NCBI RefSeq assembly: GCF_016900355.1
Contig: NZ_JACJKA010000006.1
Span: 62,001-126,000, forward strand
Direction: 5' to 3'
Length of the DNA: 64,000 nt
Source: Bacteroides mediterraneensis
GTDB taxonomy: Bacteria; Bacteroidota; Bacteroidia; Bacteroidales; Bacteroidaceae
The translations under genes and the position numbers were made by a program. Each line of letters begins with the position of its first letter. The stretch's first letter is position 1. Positions 27,679-37,307 of the stretch are shown in pieces. Below the pieces are notes generated by a model. The model made no database searches and was not told the origin of the DNA. It saw nothing but the letters and a program-made list of their open reading frames with translations.

Positions 27679-27686
27679 TATTTTTG
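27679..27686 (+). promoter_or_regulatory. -7 box of the DUF4301 gene promoter
   Basis: TATTTTTG fits TAnnTTTG and predicts a leader of about 44 bases. Confidence 0.55.
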
Positions 27687-27735
27687 AACATGATTCTGAA
27701 TAAGAAAAGAATATTCATTACCTAAATAAAACAAT

Positions 27736-29259
27736 ATGTTAACACACGAAGACAAAGAATTGTTGGCCAAGAAGGGCATTTCGGAAGAGAAAATTGCCGA
27801 ACAGTTGGCTTGTTTTGAAAAAGGTTTTCCGTTTTTGAAATTGTCGGCAGCGGCTTCTGTGGAAAACGGAGGCATCATGAAAGCTGAAGGCAAAGATTTC
27901 GAACGGTATCTTGCGGCATGGGATGCCTACAAGGATGGAGATAAGAAGATTGTCAAGTTTGTGCCAGCTTCAGGGGCTGCCAGCCGTATGTTCAAGAATA
28001 TGTTCGAGTTCTTGGGAGCAGATTACGACAAACCGACAACGGATTTTGAAAAGAAATTCTTCGACCATATCCATGACTTCGCGTTCTACAACGACTTGAA
28101 TGCGGCTTGCATGGATAATACGGGAAAGAACATTGATGCTTTGTTGTCGGAACAGAACTACAAAGCAATTGTATCGAACCTGTTGGAAGCTGCCGGACTG
28201 AACTACGGTGCTCTGCCGAAAGGATTGCTCAAGTTCCACCGTTATGCCGACGGCGTACGTACCCCGTTGGAAGAACATCTGGTAGAAGGTGCGTTGTATG
28301 CAGCCGGAAAGAACGGGGAAGTGAACGTACATTTCACGGTATCTACCGAACACCGGGCTTTGTTTGAAAAACTGGTGGCTGCCAAGGTGGGTGAATATGA
28401 GGCTAAATATGGTACAAAATTCCATATCAGTTTCTCAGAACAAAAACCGAGTACCGATACGGTAGCTGCCGATATGGACAACAAACCTTTCCGCGACAAA
28501 GATGGTAAGCTGTTGTTCCGTCCGGGTGGTCACGGGGCCTTGATTGAGAACTTGAACGATTTGGATGCCGATATCGTATTCATCAAGAACATCGACAACG
28601 TGGTGCCCGACCGTCTGAAAGCGGATACCGTGACTTACAAGAAATTGTTGGCAGGCGTATTGGTGACTTTGCAGAAACAGGCCTTTGAATACCTGGAGCT
28701 GCTGGACAGCGGTCACTATAGCCACGAACAGTTGGAAACGATTATCCGTTTCGTACAGCAGCAGTTGCGTTGCCGCAGAACGGATCTGAAAGAACTGGAA
28801 GATGCCGATTTGGTAATCTATCTGCGCAAGAAACTGAACCGTCCGATGCGTGTCTGCGGTATGGTGAAGAATGTGGGTGAACCGGGCGGCGGTCCGTTCC
28901 TGGCTTACAATCCGGATGGAACCATCTCTCTCCAGATTTTGGAAAGCTCACAGATTGACATGAAAGACCCGGAAAAGAAGGCCATGTTCGAGAAGGGTAC
29001 CCACTTCAATCCGGTGGATTTGGTATGCGCCATCCGCGATTACAAAGGCAACAAGTTCAACTTGCTGGAACACGTGGATAAGGCTACCGGTTTCATCTCT
29101 TACAAGTCGAAGAACGGAAAGGATTTGAAAGCCCTCGAATTGCCGGGCTTGTGGAACGGTTCCATGAGCGACTGGAACACGGTGTTCGTAGAAGTACCAT
29201 TGAGCACGTTCAATCCGGTAAAGACCGTGAACGATTTGCTGCGTGAACAGCATCAATAA
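27736..29259 (+). CDS. DUF4301-family protein, nucleotidyltransferase-like
   Basis: This is a cytoplasmic protein of 507 residues in a Bacteroidetes family of unknown function. VPASGAASRMFK (about 76-87) resembles the N-terminal nucleotide-binding loop of sugar-phosphate nucleotidyltransferases. FRPGGHGALIENLNDLDADIVFIKNIDN (about 257-284) resembles the GHG and NIDN blocks of UDP-sugar pyrophosphorylases. A GT-A-like pyrophosphorylase fold is therefore my inference; the substrate is not known. It is monocistronic, between its own promoter and a strong terminator. Confidence 0.85.
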   Translation: MLTHEDKELLAKKGISEEKIAEQLACFEKGFPFLKLSAAASVENGGIMKAEGKDFERYLAAWDAYKDGDKKIVKFVPASGAASRMFKNMFEFLGADYDKPTTDFEKKFFDHIHDFAFYNDLNAACMDNTGKNIDALLSEQNYKAIVSNLLEAAGLNYGALPKGLLKFHRYADGVRTPLEEHLVEGALYAAGKNGEVNVHFTVSTEHRALFEKLVAAKVGEYEAKYGTKFHISFSEQKPSTDTVAADMDNKPFRDKDGKLLFRPGGHGALIENLNDLDADIVFIKNIDNVVPDRLKADTVTYKKLLAGVLVTLQKQAFEYLELLDSGHYSHEQLETIIRFVQQQLRCRRTDLKELEDADLVIYLRKKLNRPMRVCGMVKNVGEPGGGPFLAYNPDGTISLQILESSQIDMKDPEKKAMFEKGTHFNPVDLVCAIRDYKGNKFNLLEHVDKATGFISYKSKNGKDLKALELPGLWNGSMSDWNTVFVEVPLSTFNPVKTVNDLLREQHQ

Positions 29260-29285
29260 ATTGGGATATAGACCGATTGAATCAT

Positions 29286-29326
29286 AAAAAAGTCCGCTTG
29301 TCTGCATCAGACAGGCGGACTTTTTA
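29286..29326. terminator. Terminator after the DUF4301 gene
   Basis: AGTCCGCTTGTCTG pairs with CAGACAGGCGGACT (one G-T pair), flanked by AAAAA and TTTTT. It could work in both directions. Confidence 0.93.
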
Positions 29327-29403
29327 TTTTGAGGCTTTTGTGTAAGCCCATCATGTACAGTGTATCTGACAGGTACAGCCAATGGCTTCATTTTATTATT
29401 CCA

Positions 29404-30675
29404 TTATGCATTTTTCTCGTTGTCTGCGGCATTGGCAAATTTGCCGTGGGCCAGGCGCAGGATGATTGCGGTGCCCGCACGTTCTTTCGACTCAATTTTG
29501 ACCACCATGCCGTAGAGTTTGAATATTTTCACGGCAAGACTCATGCCTATGCCGTTGCCTTGAAACGAGCGGGTGTTGGCGGCACGGTAGAAAGGTTGTG
29601 AGATGTAGGGGATGTCCGATTGGGGTATGCCGATACCTTTGTCTTTTATCTCTACGGATTTTTCACCGAGTGTAATGGTTACCTCGTCGGAAGAATATTT
29701 CAAAGCATTGCGCACAATGTTGCTGACAGCCATCTTCAGCAAATACGGATTGGCGAGGATGTAGCAGTTGCCGCAACCGGGTAAGATGTGAAGACAGATT
29801 CGTTCGTTGGTGGTAAACTGCCCCAGGAAGTCTTTCCAGATGATTCTTTCACGGCTTTCGCCGTCAGACTCATTCATTGCCATGGACAGATACAACAGTT
29901 GCTTGATGGTCTGCGACATCCTTAGTGCTTCCTGCTCAATTCGATGGAGCGATTCTTCATAGTCGGCTGCGTCGCGCTTTTTCATCAGGGCAATCTCACA
30001 TTCTCCTTGTATAGCCGTGAGCGGATTGTTGAGTTCGTGTGAGGCATGGTGTACGAACTGTTTTTCTCGCTGGTACGCTTCATGCAGGGTGTCGATGTGC
30101 CGTTGGGTGTAGAGTCGGCTGGCCAGTATGACGATGAGTAGGCACAGGGTTGTGACACCAATAATCCAATACCCCATCTGCCGGTGCAGGTATTCGCCAA
30201 GATGCCTGTTGAGCATGACGATGACGATAAAGTTGCCTTCCGGCTTGGGATAATATACGGCAATGCCCAAGTTGTCGCCATTTTTAAATTTCAGCTCCCC
30301 ATGGCTCTTCAGCCGTTCAATCTGTGTGGGCGACATGAATCTGAGCAAGGCTTTTCGGGTAGCTTCTGCTTTGTCGGCATCGAGCACAATCTGTGAGGAT
30401 ACAGGTTTAGTTACCGTGTCGGTGCGGTGTTCCATATAAATATCGTAGACCCTGTTGCCGCTGCATCGTTCCAAATTCTTTTGTGCGATGAGTTCGGCGC
30501 GCTCTTCCAGAAACGAATAATACAGGTTGTCGGCATAGTCAGACATCCAGTACCATAACACGGCAAACACCATACCTATGGCACACAGCGTAATGGCCGA
30601 ATAAATGAAAATAATCTTATGAGCAATCTTCAGCATAATCTTCAATGAATTTGCATCGGGGTTATTCCATGACAT
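29404..30675 (-). CDS. Sensor histidine kinase (partner of the adjacent OmpR-type regulator)
   Basis: This is a membrane sensor kinase of 423 residues. Two membrane helices (about 20-43 and 169-187) bracket a periplasmic domain of about 125 residues. The phosphoacceptor is His213 in ASHELNNPLTAIQGE. The ATPase domain has an N box (NIVRNALKYS), G1 (KDKGIGIP) and G2 (GNGIGMSLAV). From the ATG at 30675 it overlaps the regulator by 14 bases; an internal ATG at 30636 (MLKIAHKIIF) would leave a 25-base gap. Position downstream of a heavy-metal pump suggests metal sensing, in CusS manner, by inference. Confidence 0.92.
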   Translation of the reverse strand: MSWNNPDANSLKIMLKIAHKIIFIYSAITLCAIGMVFAVLWYWMSDYADNLYYSFLEERAELIAQKNLERCSGNRVYDIYMEHRTDTVTKPVSSQIVLDADKAEATRKALLRFMSPTQIERLKSHGELKFKNGDNLGIAVYYPKPEGNFIVIVMLNRHLGEYLHRQMGYWIIGVTTLCLLIVILASRLYTQRHIDTLHEAYQREKQFVHHASHELNNPLTAIQGECEIALMKKRDAADYEESLHRIEQEALRMSQTIKQLLYLSMAMNESDGESRERIIWKDFLGQFTTNERICLHILPGCGNCYILANPYLLKMAVSNIVRNALKYSSDEVTITLGEKSVEIKDKGIGIPQSDIPYISQPFYRAANTRSFQGNGIGMSLAVKIFKLYGMVVKIESKERAGTAIILRLAHGKFANAADNEKNA

Positions 30676-31339
30676 ATCCCACTCCGACGACGGTGCGTAT
30701 GTATTTATGACTGAAACCTTTGTCTATCTTGTTGCGCAGGTAGTTGACATACACGTCCACGACATTGGTATTCGTATTGAAGTTCTTGTCCCACACGTTT
30801 TTCAGCAGTTGTTCGCGACTGAGCACCACGCCGTGGTTATGAATGAAGTATTCGAGCAGTCGGCATTCTTTCACCGTCAAATCGATGACGACTCCTTCGC
30901 GTTCTGCCCTGTGAGCTGACAGGTTCAGTACAATGTCGTTATAGGTGAGTTCTGCAGCCGAGGTTCCGTTAGTAGAGCCACGTCGTAACAGAGCGGCGAT
31001 ACGTGCTTGCAGTTCTCTGAAGCTGAAGGGTTTGATTACATAGTCATCAGCTCCGGCGTTGAGGCCGTCCACGATGTTCTGCGTGGTACCGAGTGCCGTA
31101 AGGAGCAGGATGGGGGTAGTGTAGCCAAACTGTTCCCTGTAACGTCGGCAAAGTTCCAGACCGCTGATTTTAGGCATGATGATGTCGAATATCAGCAGGT
31201 TGAACACGCCGTTCTGTATCGCGTTCCATCCGCTTTCACCGTCGTAGGCCACGGTGACTTCGTATCCGAACTCTTCGAGTCCGCGTTTGATGAAGGAGGC
31301 GATGTTCACCTCATCTTCTACCAACAGTACTTTATCCAT
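30662..31339 (-). CDS. OmpR/PhoB-family response regulator
   Basis: This 225-residue regulator has a receiver domain with the acidic pair E8-D9, phosphoacceptor Asp52 (FDIIMP) and the lysine in VIKPFSF. A winged-helix DNA-binding domain follows (LTVKECRLLEYFIHNHGVVLSREQLL, then VDVYVNYLRNKID). It overlaps the kinase gene by 14 bases if the kinase starts at 30675. It lies 273 bases after czcA-like 31613. The gap has no clear TAnnTTTG box, so the pair may be read from the efflux operon or from an undetected promoter. Confidence 0.94.
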   Translation of the reverse strand: MDKVLLVEDEVNIASFIKRGLEEFGYEVTVAYDGESGWNAIQNGVFNLLIFDIIMPKISGLELCRRYREQFGYTTPILLLTALGTTQNIVDGLNAGADDYVIKPFSFRELQARIAALLRRGSTNGTSAAELTYNDIVLNLSAHRAEREGVVIDLTVKECRLLEYFIHNHGVVLSREQLLKNVWDKNFNTNTNVVDVYVNYLRNKIDKGFSHKYIRTVVGVGYVME

Positions 31340-31612
31340 TTCTCAAAAATTATTTCTATGCAAACGAAAAATGATTCTATTTTCTTTTTATGCTCCACCT
31401 GGGCAGATAGGAAGCCTGATTACCTTGCTTACCTCAAGTTGTGAGACCTCCCGGAAAGCAGTCTTTTCAAGCCTTTGCTTACAGGGTAGACCGATGGATT
31501 TGTCTTACAAAAAGTATGCCGAAACTGGACGAAATTTCCAAAGGAGGGAATAAGCAAAGGTGTTCCGAACCAGTAACGGCATCTTTTTTATGATAACTAT
31601 TTTCTTGTGTGC

Positions 31613-34600
31613 TCAGAGCTTTCGTTCATTGAGCTTTCCGGTTTTGTTGTAGAGCTGGCGACGGTAAACGCCTTGTACAATCAGCGGGAAAACAAACAGG
31701 GTGAACAACGTGGCTCCTACAAGTCCACCGATAATGACCACCGCCAAGGGTCGCTGGCTCTCGGAACCTATACCGTGACTCAGTGCCGCCGGCATCAGAC
31801 CAAGCATGGCCATCATGGCCGTCATGAGCACGGAGCGGATACGGTAACGTACACTGACTTCCACTGCCTGGTCAAGTGGCAGACGTTCCTTGATGTTATG
31901 CTTGATGTCGGTAACCATGATGACTCCGTTCTGGATACAGATTCCGAACAGGCAAATAAAGCCCACACCTGCAGAGATAGAGAAGTTGAAGCCCGTGAGG
32001 AGCAGTATCACAATGCCGCCTACAGCTGCAAACGGGATGTTCATCAGTACCAGACCGGCATCGCGCGGATTGTTGAACAACACAAACAGAATGATGAAGA
32101 TGAGCACAAGGCTGATTGGCACCACCTGAGCCAGTCGGGCAGTGGCACGCTGCTGATTTTCAAAGTCGCCAGCCCATACAAACTTATAACCTTTGTCGGG
32201 ATGAAGTTGTGCGTCCACTTTGGCCCGTGCTTCTGCTACTGCACCTCCCATGTCGCGTCCGCGTACGGAGAATTTTACCGCGCCGAAACGGGAGTTGTTG
32301 TCGCGGAATACCAGCAGCGGACCAGTAAGGGTACGTATGCGAGCCAGTTCGCCGATAGGCACCATGGTGCCGTTGGCGGTCGGTACCAAAATCTTGCTTA
32401 TCTGGCTCTCGTTCATACGGAAGTTCTTTTCATAGCGCACCATGATGTTGAATTTCTTTTCGCCTTCGTACATGATGGAAGCGCTCTTTCCGCCGATAGC
32501 CATCTCGATGACCGACTGGACTGTCTGCTTGTCGATGCCGTAGCGTGACAGGGCTGCTTCGTCCAGCTCGATACGCAGTTCCGGCTGACCGATGTTCTGT
32601 ATCACTCCGAGGTCGGTGATGCCGCGCACCGTTTTCAGTATCTTGTAGATTTTGTTGGAGTAGGCCGCAATCTTTGTCAGGTCGTCGCCGTAGACCTTGA
32701 CGGCGATTGAGCCTTTCACACCGCTGACGGCTTCTTCCACGTTGTCGGAGATAGGCTGGGAGAATCCGAAATTGACTCCGGGATAAATCGACAGGTCTTT
32801 TGCCATCTGGTCGATGAGCTGTTCTTTCGTGAGTCCGCTCTTCCAAGTCTCTTCAGGATAAATCTTTACCAGCATCTCCACGTTGTAGAATCCCGTAGGG
32901 TCGGTTCCGTCATTGGGACGGCCTGTCTGGCTCAGCACATTTTCCACTTCCGGATATTTGCGCAGTTTGGCCCTGATTTCGTTGGCAAGTTTGACCGACT
33001 GTTCGAGCGAAATGCTGCTCGGCATGGACGCACGCATGTAGATGGACCCCTCGTTCAGCTCCGGAAGGAACTCGGAACCGAGCAGAAAATAGCACGAAAG
33101 ACCGGCTACCATCACTACAACCGACACGATGAGGGCCCTGCGTTTGTGGCGGCGGCAGATATAGAAAAAGCGGAGGGCGTGCTTCGTCAGGAATTCCGTG
33201 AACGGATTATGCTTTTCTCTGACATTCTTCTTCAGCAGCACCGACGTAAGCATTGGCACGAGGGTGAGCGTGAAGAGCAGGGCACCGAGCAGTGCAAAGC
33301 CGAGCGTATAGGCCATCGGACTGAACATCTTGCCTTCCACCTTCTGGAACGAGAAGATGGGGATGAGTGCGGTGATGATAATCAGCTTGGAGAAGAATAC
33401 GGCACGGGCACGGTCGTTGGCGATTTTTCGGATTAGTCCGAGTTTCAGCTGCTTGTTGTATTCTTCCATGCCTACTTTGCGGGCGTGGGCGTCGAGTGCT
33501 ACAAACAGTCCTTCGACCATTACTACCGCTCCGTCGATGATGATACCGAAGTCGATGGCTCCCATGGAAATCAGGTTAGCACTCATTCCCTTTACGTGAA
33601 GACAGATAAAAGCAAAGAGCAGAGACAACGGCACCACGATGGCCACGTTGACGGTAGTACGCCAGTCGGCCATGAACAGAAATACGATGACAGTCACCAG
33701 GATAAGTCCTTCGACCAAGTTGTGCAGCACGGTGTGTACAGATACGTTGATCAGATTGGTACGGTCATAGTATGGTACAATCTTGACATCCTTTGGCAGC
33801 TGTGCCTGTATATCGGCCACTTTCTTCTTCAGCAGCGGGATGACAGCGCCCGGGTCGTCGCCGCGGTGCATCAGTACCATGCCTTCCACTACATCGTCCT
33901 TATCGCCGATGCCGCATTGCCCGAGTCGGGGTAGACTCGATTCTTTCACGGTAGCTACATTCTTGACGAGGATAGGCGTGCCGTTGACATTCTTCACCAC
34001 CACGTTTTCAAGGTCCTTGATGTTGGAAATCAGTCCGATACCGCGTACTACGTAGGCCTGTGCTCCTTTGTTCACGATGTCGCCTCCTACGTTGAGATTA
34101 CATTTTTCTATGGCATCATACAATTCCAAGTTGGAGATTCCGTAACTGTTAAGCTGGTTCGGATTGATCTGCACCTCAAATGTTTTTACTTCGCCGCCGA
34201 AGCTCACCACGTCGGCCACGCCCGGTACAGCACGCAACTGCCGGTCGAGCACCCAGTCCTGCAGCGTTTTCAGTTCCCTCACCGAGCGCTTGTCGCTCTG
34301 CAGGGTGTAACGGTAAATCTCTCCCGTAGGTCCTGTGGCCGGCTGTACTTCGGGCGATACGCCGTCGGGAAGGTCGGCTCCCTTTATCAAGTTGTATACC
34401 TGCTGGCGGGCGAACGAGTCGTCTACATGGTCGTCAAAGAGCACGTTGACCACAGACAGGCCGAACAAGGTGGTGCTTCGCACGATGGTCTTCTTTTGTA
34501 CAGGGTTCATGGCCAGTTCAATCGGAATGGTGACAAATTTCTCCACCTCCTCTGCGCTTCTGCCCGGCCACTGCGTGATGATGGTTACGTTGGTGTTGGT

Positions 34601-34735
34601 GATGTCTGGAAAGGCATCCACAGGTGTCTTTTCGAAGCAATACACTCCGAATATCACCACCAGCAAGGTCAGAAACAAGATAAAGAACTTGTTTCGGAGA
34701 GAAAACGTGATGATATTGTTGATAAAATTTTTCAT
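31613..34735 (-). CDS. CusA/CzcA-family heavy-metal RND pump
   Basis: This is the inner-membrane pump of a tripartite metal efflux system (1040 residues). RND layout is seen: helix 1 at the N-terminus, two large periplasmic loops and two sets of membrane helices. The HME-type signature in helix 4 is GAIDFGIIIDGAVVMVEG, with the acidic residues expected for proton coupling. VDAFPDITNTNVTIITQWPG is the usual HME N-terminal block. The start is 12 bases after the adaptor stop. The metal (Cu, Zn, Co, Cd or Ni) cannot be fixed by eye. Confidence 0.93.
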   Translation of the reverse strand: MKNFINNIITFSLRNKFFILFLTLLVVIFGVYCFEKTPVDAFPDITNTNVTIITQWPGRSAEEVEKFVTIPIELAMNPVQKKTIVRSTTLFGLSVVNVLFDDHVDDSFARQQVYNLIKGADLPDGVSPEVQPATGPTGEIYRYTLQSDKRSVRELKTLQDWVLDRQLRAVPGVADVVSFGGEVKTFEVQINPNQLNSYGISNLELYDAIEKCNLNVGGDIVNKGAQAYVVRGIGLISNIKDLENVVVKNVNGTPILVKNVATVKESSLPRLGQCGIGDKDDVVEGMVLMHRGDDPGAVIPLLKKKVADIQAQLPKDVKIVPYYDRTNLINVSVHTVLHNLVEGLILVTVIVFLFMADWRTTVNVAIVVPLSLLFAFICLHVKGMSANLISMGAIDFGIIIDGAVVMVEGLFVALDAHARKVGMEEYNKQLKLGLIRKIANDRARAVFFSKLIIITALIPIFSFQKVEGKMFSPMAYTLGFALLGALLFTLTLVPMLTSVLLKKNVREKHNPFTEFLTKHALRFFYICRRHKRRALIVSVVVMVAGLSCYFLLGSEFLPELNEGSIYMRASMPSSISLEQSVKLANEIRAKLRKYPEVENVLSQTGRPNDGTDPTGFYNVEMLVKIYPEETWKSGLTKEQLIDQMAKDLSIYPGVNFGFSQPISDNVEEAVSGVKGSIAVKVYGDDLTKIAAYSNKIYKILKTVRGITDLGVIQNIGQPELRIELDEAALSRYGIDKQTVQSVIEMAIGGKSASIMYEGEKKFNIMVRYEKNFRMNESQISKILVPTANGTMVPIGELARIRTLTGPLLVFRDNNSRFGAVKFSVRGRDMGGAVAEARAKVDAQLHPDKGYKFVWAGDFENQQRATARLAQVVPISLVLIFIILFVLFNNPRDAGLVLMNIPFAAVGGIVILLLTGFNFSISAGVGFICLFGICIQNGVIMVTDIKHNIKERLPLDQAVEVSVRYRIRSVLMTAMMAMLGLMPAALSHGIGSESQRPLAVVIIGGLVGATLFTLFVFPLIVQGVYRRQLYNKTGKLNERKL

Positions 34736-34747
34736 AAGGCAGTTGGG

Positions 34748-35848
34748 TTATTTTAGCGAGTTATACACAAGCAATGCGTTGTGAACGATAATCTTGTCGC
34801 CGGCTTTTAGGCCTGAGGCTACATAGTCGACGGTCCCCGTTTCTTTAACCAGCTTCACTTCGTGATAGGACAGCACGTCTTTGTCGTCCACCACAACCAC
34901 ATAGTCCTTGTCGTCATCAAAGATTACCGCTTCTGCAGGCACAGCAGGATAAGCCTTGTGACCTGTCGGCACGGAAACATATACGTTGGCAAACATGCCC
35001 GGTTTTAGCAGATAGTCCTTGTTGTTCATGTTGATTTTCAGCTGTTCGGTCTTACTTTCGGGATTGAGTTCTGGATACACTTTGTCTACCGTGCCGTAGA
35101 ATGGTTTCTCATCGCCATAAGCCAGTGTCTTAATCGTGGCGGCAGCTCCCGCCTTTACCTTGCTGATGTCGTTTTCATAAATGTCGGCAATAATCCATAC
35201 GTCGTTGAGGCCGGCTATCGAGAACAATTGTTCATCCTGGTCGGGACGTATCTGCATGTTGGGGTTGATGTTTGCCTCGGTAATGAAACCCGAAATGGGC
35301 GCCTTGATGGCGTAGGTAGATTTGCCAAGGATGTGATCGATGGCATAAATCTCGCGCAGGCGTCGCTTTTCTGCTTGGGCATTCTTCAGCGCTTTGTCGG
35401 CCTGTAACAAGTCACGGTCGGACGCCATTCCGCCGTTGTACATGTCGTGCATGGCCATTTTCTCGCGTCTAGCGGCCAGAATCTGCAGGTCTGCGTCGTT
35501 CATCTGTTTCTCGTAATTCGCCACTTCACCCGACCGGACCACAGCCAGTACCTGGCCTTTGTGGACATAGTCGCCCACAGTGGCCCCCATGTGTATCACT
35601 GTTCCGCCGTACATCGGGAATACGTGCGCCACGTTGTTGGGGTCGCAATCCACGTGCCCGTTGAGCACCAGCTCGTCGGCAAAAGCGTGATTCTGTACAG
35701 TTGCTACTGTGACTACCTTGCGCAGTGAATCGGTAAGATAGGGTATCTGTATATTGTCGCTGTGGTCGTTGTTTTTTGAGCACGACCACATCAGCATGGC
35801 CGCCATTGCGGCTGTCATTAGAATAGTGTAGTTTCTTTTCATATTCAT
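34748..35848 (-). CDS. Periplasmic adaptor of the heavy-metal efflux system
   Basis: This is a membrane-fusion lipoprotein of 366 residues linking the CzcA-like pump to the TolC-like channel. The lipobox MLMWSC puts the cysteine at residue 23. The barrel-sandwich halves are VGDYVHKGQVLAVVRSGEV and YAIKAPISGFITEANINPNMQI, separated by a coiled-coil hairpin. A beta-barrel domain (VWIIADIYENDISKVKAGAAA) follows. It lies 19 bases after the TolC-like gene and 12 before the pump. Confidence 0.92.
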   Translation of the reverse strand: MNMKRNYTILMTAAMAAMLMWSCSKNNDHSDNIQIPYLTDSLRKVVTVATVQNHAFADELVLNGHVDCDPNNVAHVFPMYGGTVIHMGATVGDYVHKGQVLAVVRSGEVANYEKQMNDADLQILAARREKMAMHDMYNGGMASDRDLLQADKALKNAQAEKRRLREIYAIDHILGKSTYAIKAPISGFITEANINPNMQIRPDQDEQLFSIAGLNDVWIIADIYENDISKVKAGAAATIKTLAYGDEKPFYGTVDKVYPELNPESKTEQLKINMNNKDYLLKPGMFANVYVSVPTGHKAYPAVPAEAVIFDDDKDYVVVVDDKDVLSYHEVKLVKETGTVDYVASGLKAGDKIIVHNALLVYNSLK

Positions 35849-35867
35849 ATCTTGTCTGTTTTCAATG

Positions 35868-37136
35868 TCAATATTTCACAACTTCACGTCCGGCTGCCTT
35901 GTTAAGCTCTTCGGCTGTCAGATACACCTTTTCTCTAACGGTAGAGACTTCGAGCATGGCTTCCTTGTAGGTTTTGTAGAAGTCGACAAACTCAAGCAGG
36001 CTGATGTTGCGTTTGCGGTAGTTTTCGTTTACGCTTTGGAACAGATTCTGGATGTTCTCCTTGTCAAAGTTGTCCGACACACTTTTTTCGAGCGACAGTG
36101 AGCGCAGGAAGTTCTCCTTTGCGACCACTACTTCGTTTTGTGCCTTTTCCAGAGTTCCGGTATAGTTCTGTTCACACTGAACGATGCGTGCCTTTGCACT
36201 ACGGATGTGGCCTTGGTTGTGGTTGAAGATGGGTACGGAGAGGCTTACGCCGACGGCGAAATAGTTGGGGAAATAGCCTGCGTTGCGGTCGTATTGTCCT
36301 GTGATGTGTACCTCAGGCCATGCCTGCGACTTGCTTACCTTGAGTGCGGCCTTGGCCTGTTCGGTTTGGTGGAGTGCCATGAGCACGTCGGAGCGCTGCA
36401 TCAGACTGTCGGTCAGCAGCCGGTCACACTCAGATACATCGGGAAGGACCGCTGGGTCGGGATTAAACACCGCTGTGAGGTTCATAGAGGAAGGCATCGC
36501 CATGAGCAGACGCAGGCGTCCCTGAAGGGAGGATACATTTTCGAGAAACTCATTCTGCTCTCTTCTTACCGACAGCAGAAGTGCCTGTATGCGGGCGGTC
36601 TCAATGCGTGAGATGTTGCCTTTCTTCTCCTGCGCGATGAGCTGGTCGAGCGTCGTGCGCAGTGATACAATTTCATTCTGATAAATCTTCATGTTGCGCT
36701 GTGCGAAGTAGAGCTTGACAAATGTTTGGTGAAGTTCGGCTCGCAGGTTACGCAGCAGTTCCTCAAAACGGGCTACGGCTACGTCGTGTCCGCTTCGTGC
36801 TTCTTTCACTACATTGGAGTGTTGTCCGGCTATGCTGATTAGTTGGTCTACGTTGACCAGTTGTTCGCTTTCACGGCCGAAGTCGAAATAGCGATGGCTT
36901 AGCCTGTTATAAACGTTCTCCTCCAGAGAAATTACTGGATTTTGATACAATTTGGCTTGTGTAATGGCAGCGTCGGCCATGCTGATGTTGCACTTTTCGG
37001 CCAGCAGGTCGATGTTTCGTGCCAAAAAGAGGGAGTCGGCTTCCTGGAGAGTCAGTTCCACTGTCTGACAGAATCCTGTGCTTGCTTTCCAAATTAATAA
37101 TCCTAATAAAACAATCTTTTTACTGAATAACACCAT
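35868..37136 (-). CDS. TolC-family outer-membrane channel (CzcC type)
   Basis: This is the first gene of the leftward metal-efflux operon (422 residues). The signal peptide is MVLFSKKIVLLGLLIWKAST, with cleavage near GFCQ. Two TolC-like repeats of long alpha-helical hairpins are visible (QEADSLFLARNIDLLAEKCNISMADAAI and EQAKAALKVSKSQAWPEVHITGQYD). It forms the trimeric outer-membrane exit duct for the CzcA/adaptor complex. Confidence 0.9.
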   Translation of the reverse strand: MVLFSKKIVLLGLLIWKASTGFCQTVELTLQEADSLFLARNIDLLAEKCNISMADAAITQAKLYQNPVISLEENVYNRLSHRYFDFGRESEQLVNVDQLISIAGQHSNVVKEARSGHDVAVARFEELLRNLRAELHQTFVKLYFAQRNMKIYQNEIVSLRTTLDQLIAQEKKGNISRIETARIQALLLSVRREQNEFLENVSSLQGRLRLLMAMPSSMNLTAVFNPDPAVLPDVSECDRLLTDSLMQRSDVLMALHQTEQAKAALKVSKSQAWPEVHITGQYDRNAGYFPNYFAVGVSLSVPIFNHNQGHIRSAKARIVQCEQNYTGTLEKAQNEVVVAKENFLRSLSLEKSVSDNFDKENIQNLFQSVNENYRKRNISLLEFVDFYKTYKEAMLEVSTVREKVYLTAEELNKAAGREVVKY

Positions 37137-37160
37137 ATATCCTGAACTTTAAAACAAGCG

Positions 37161-37168
37161 CAAATGTA
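37161..37168 (-). promoter_or_regulatory. -7 box of the metal-efflux operon
   Basis: TACATTTG on the minus strand fits TAnnTTTG and gives a leader of about 20 bases before the TolC-like gene. The binding site of the response regulator is not recognised. Confidence 0.6.
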
Positions 37169-37307
37169 TGTATTTGTTGTTTCAAAGAGCAGTCATGTCA
37201 ATTAGACTAAATTAATGCGGCATTAGAAAAATATTAGAAACAAGCTTTCTATTGATATGTGTTTGATTATATGGTGATTATACCTGTAAAAATAACTGTA
37301 CCGATCT

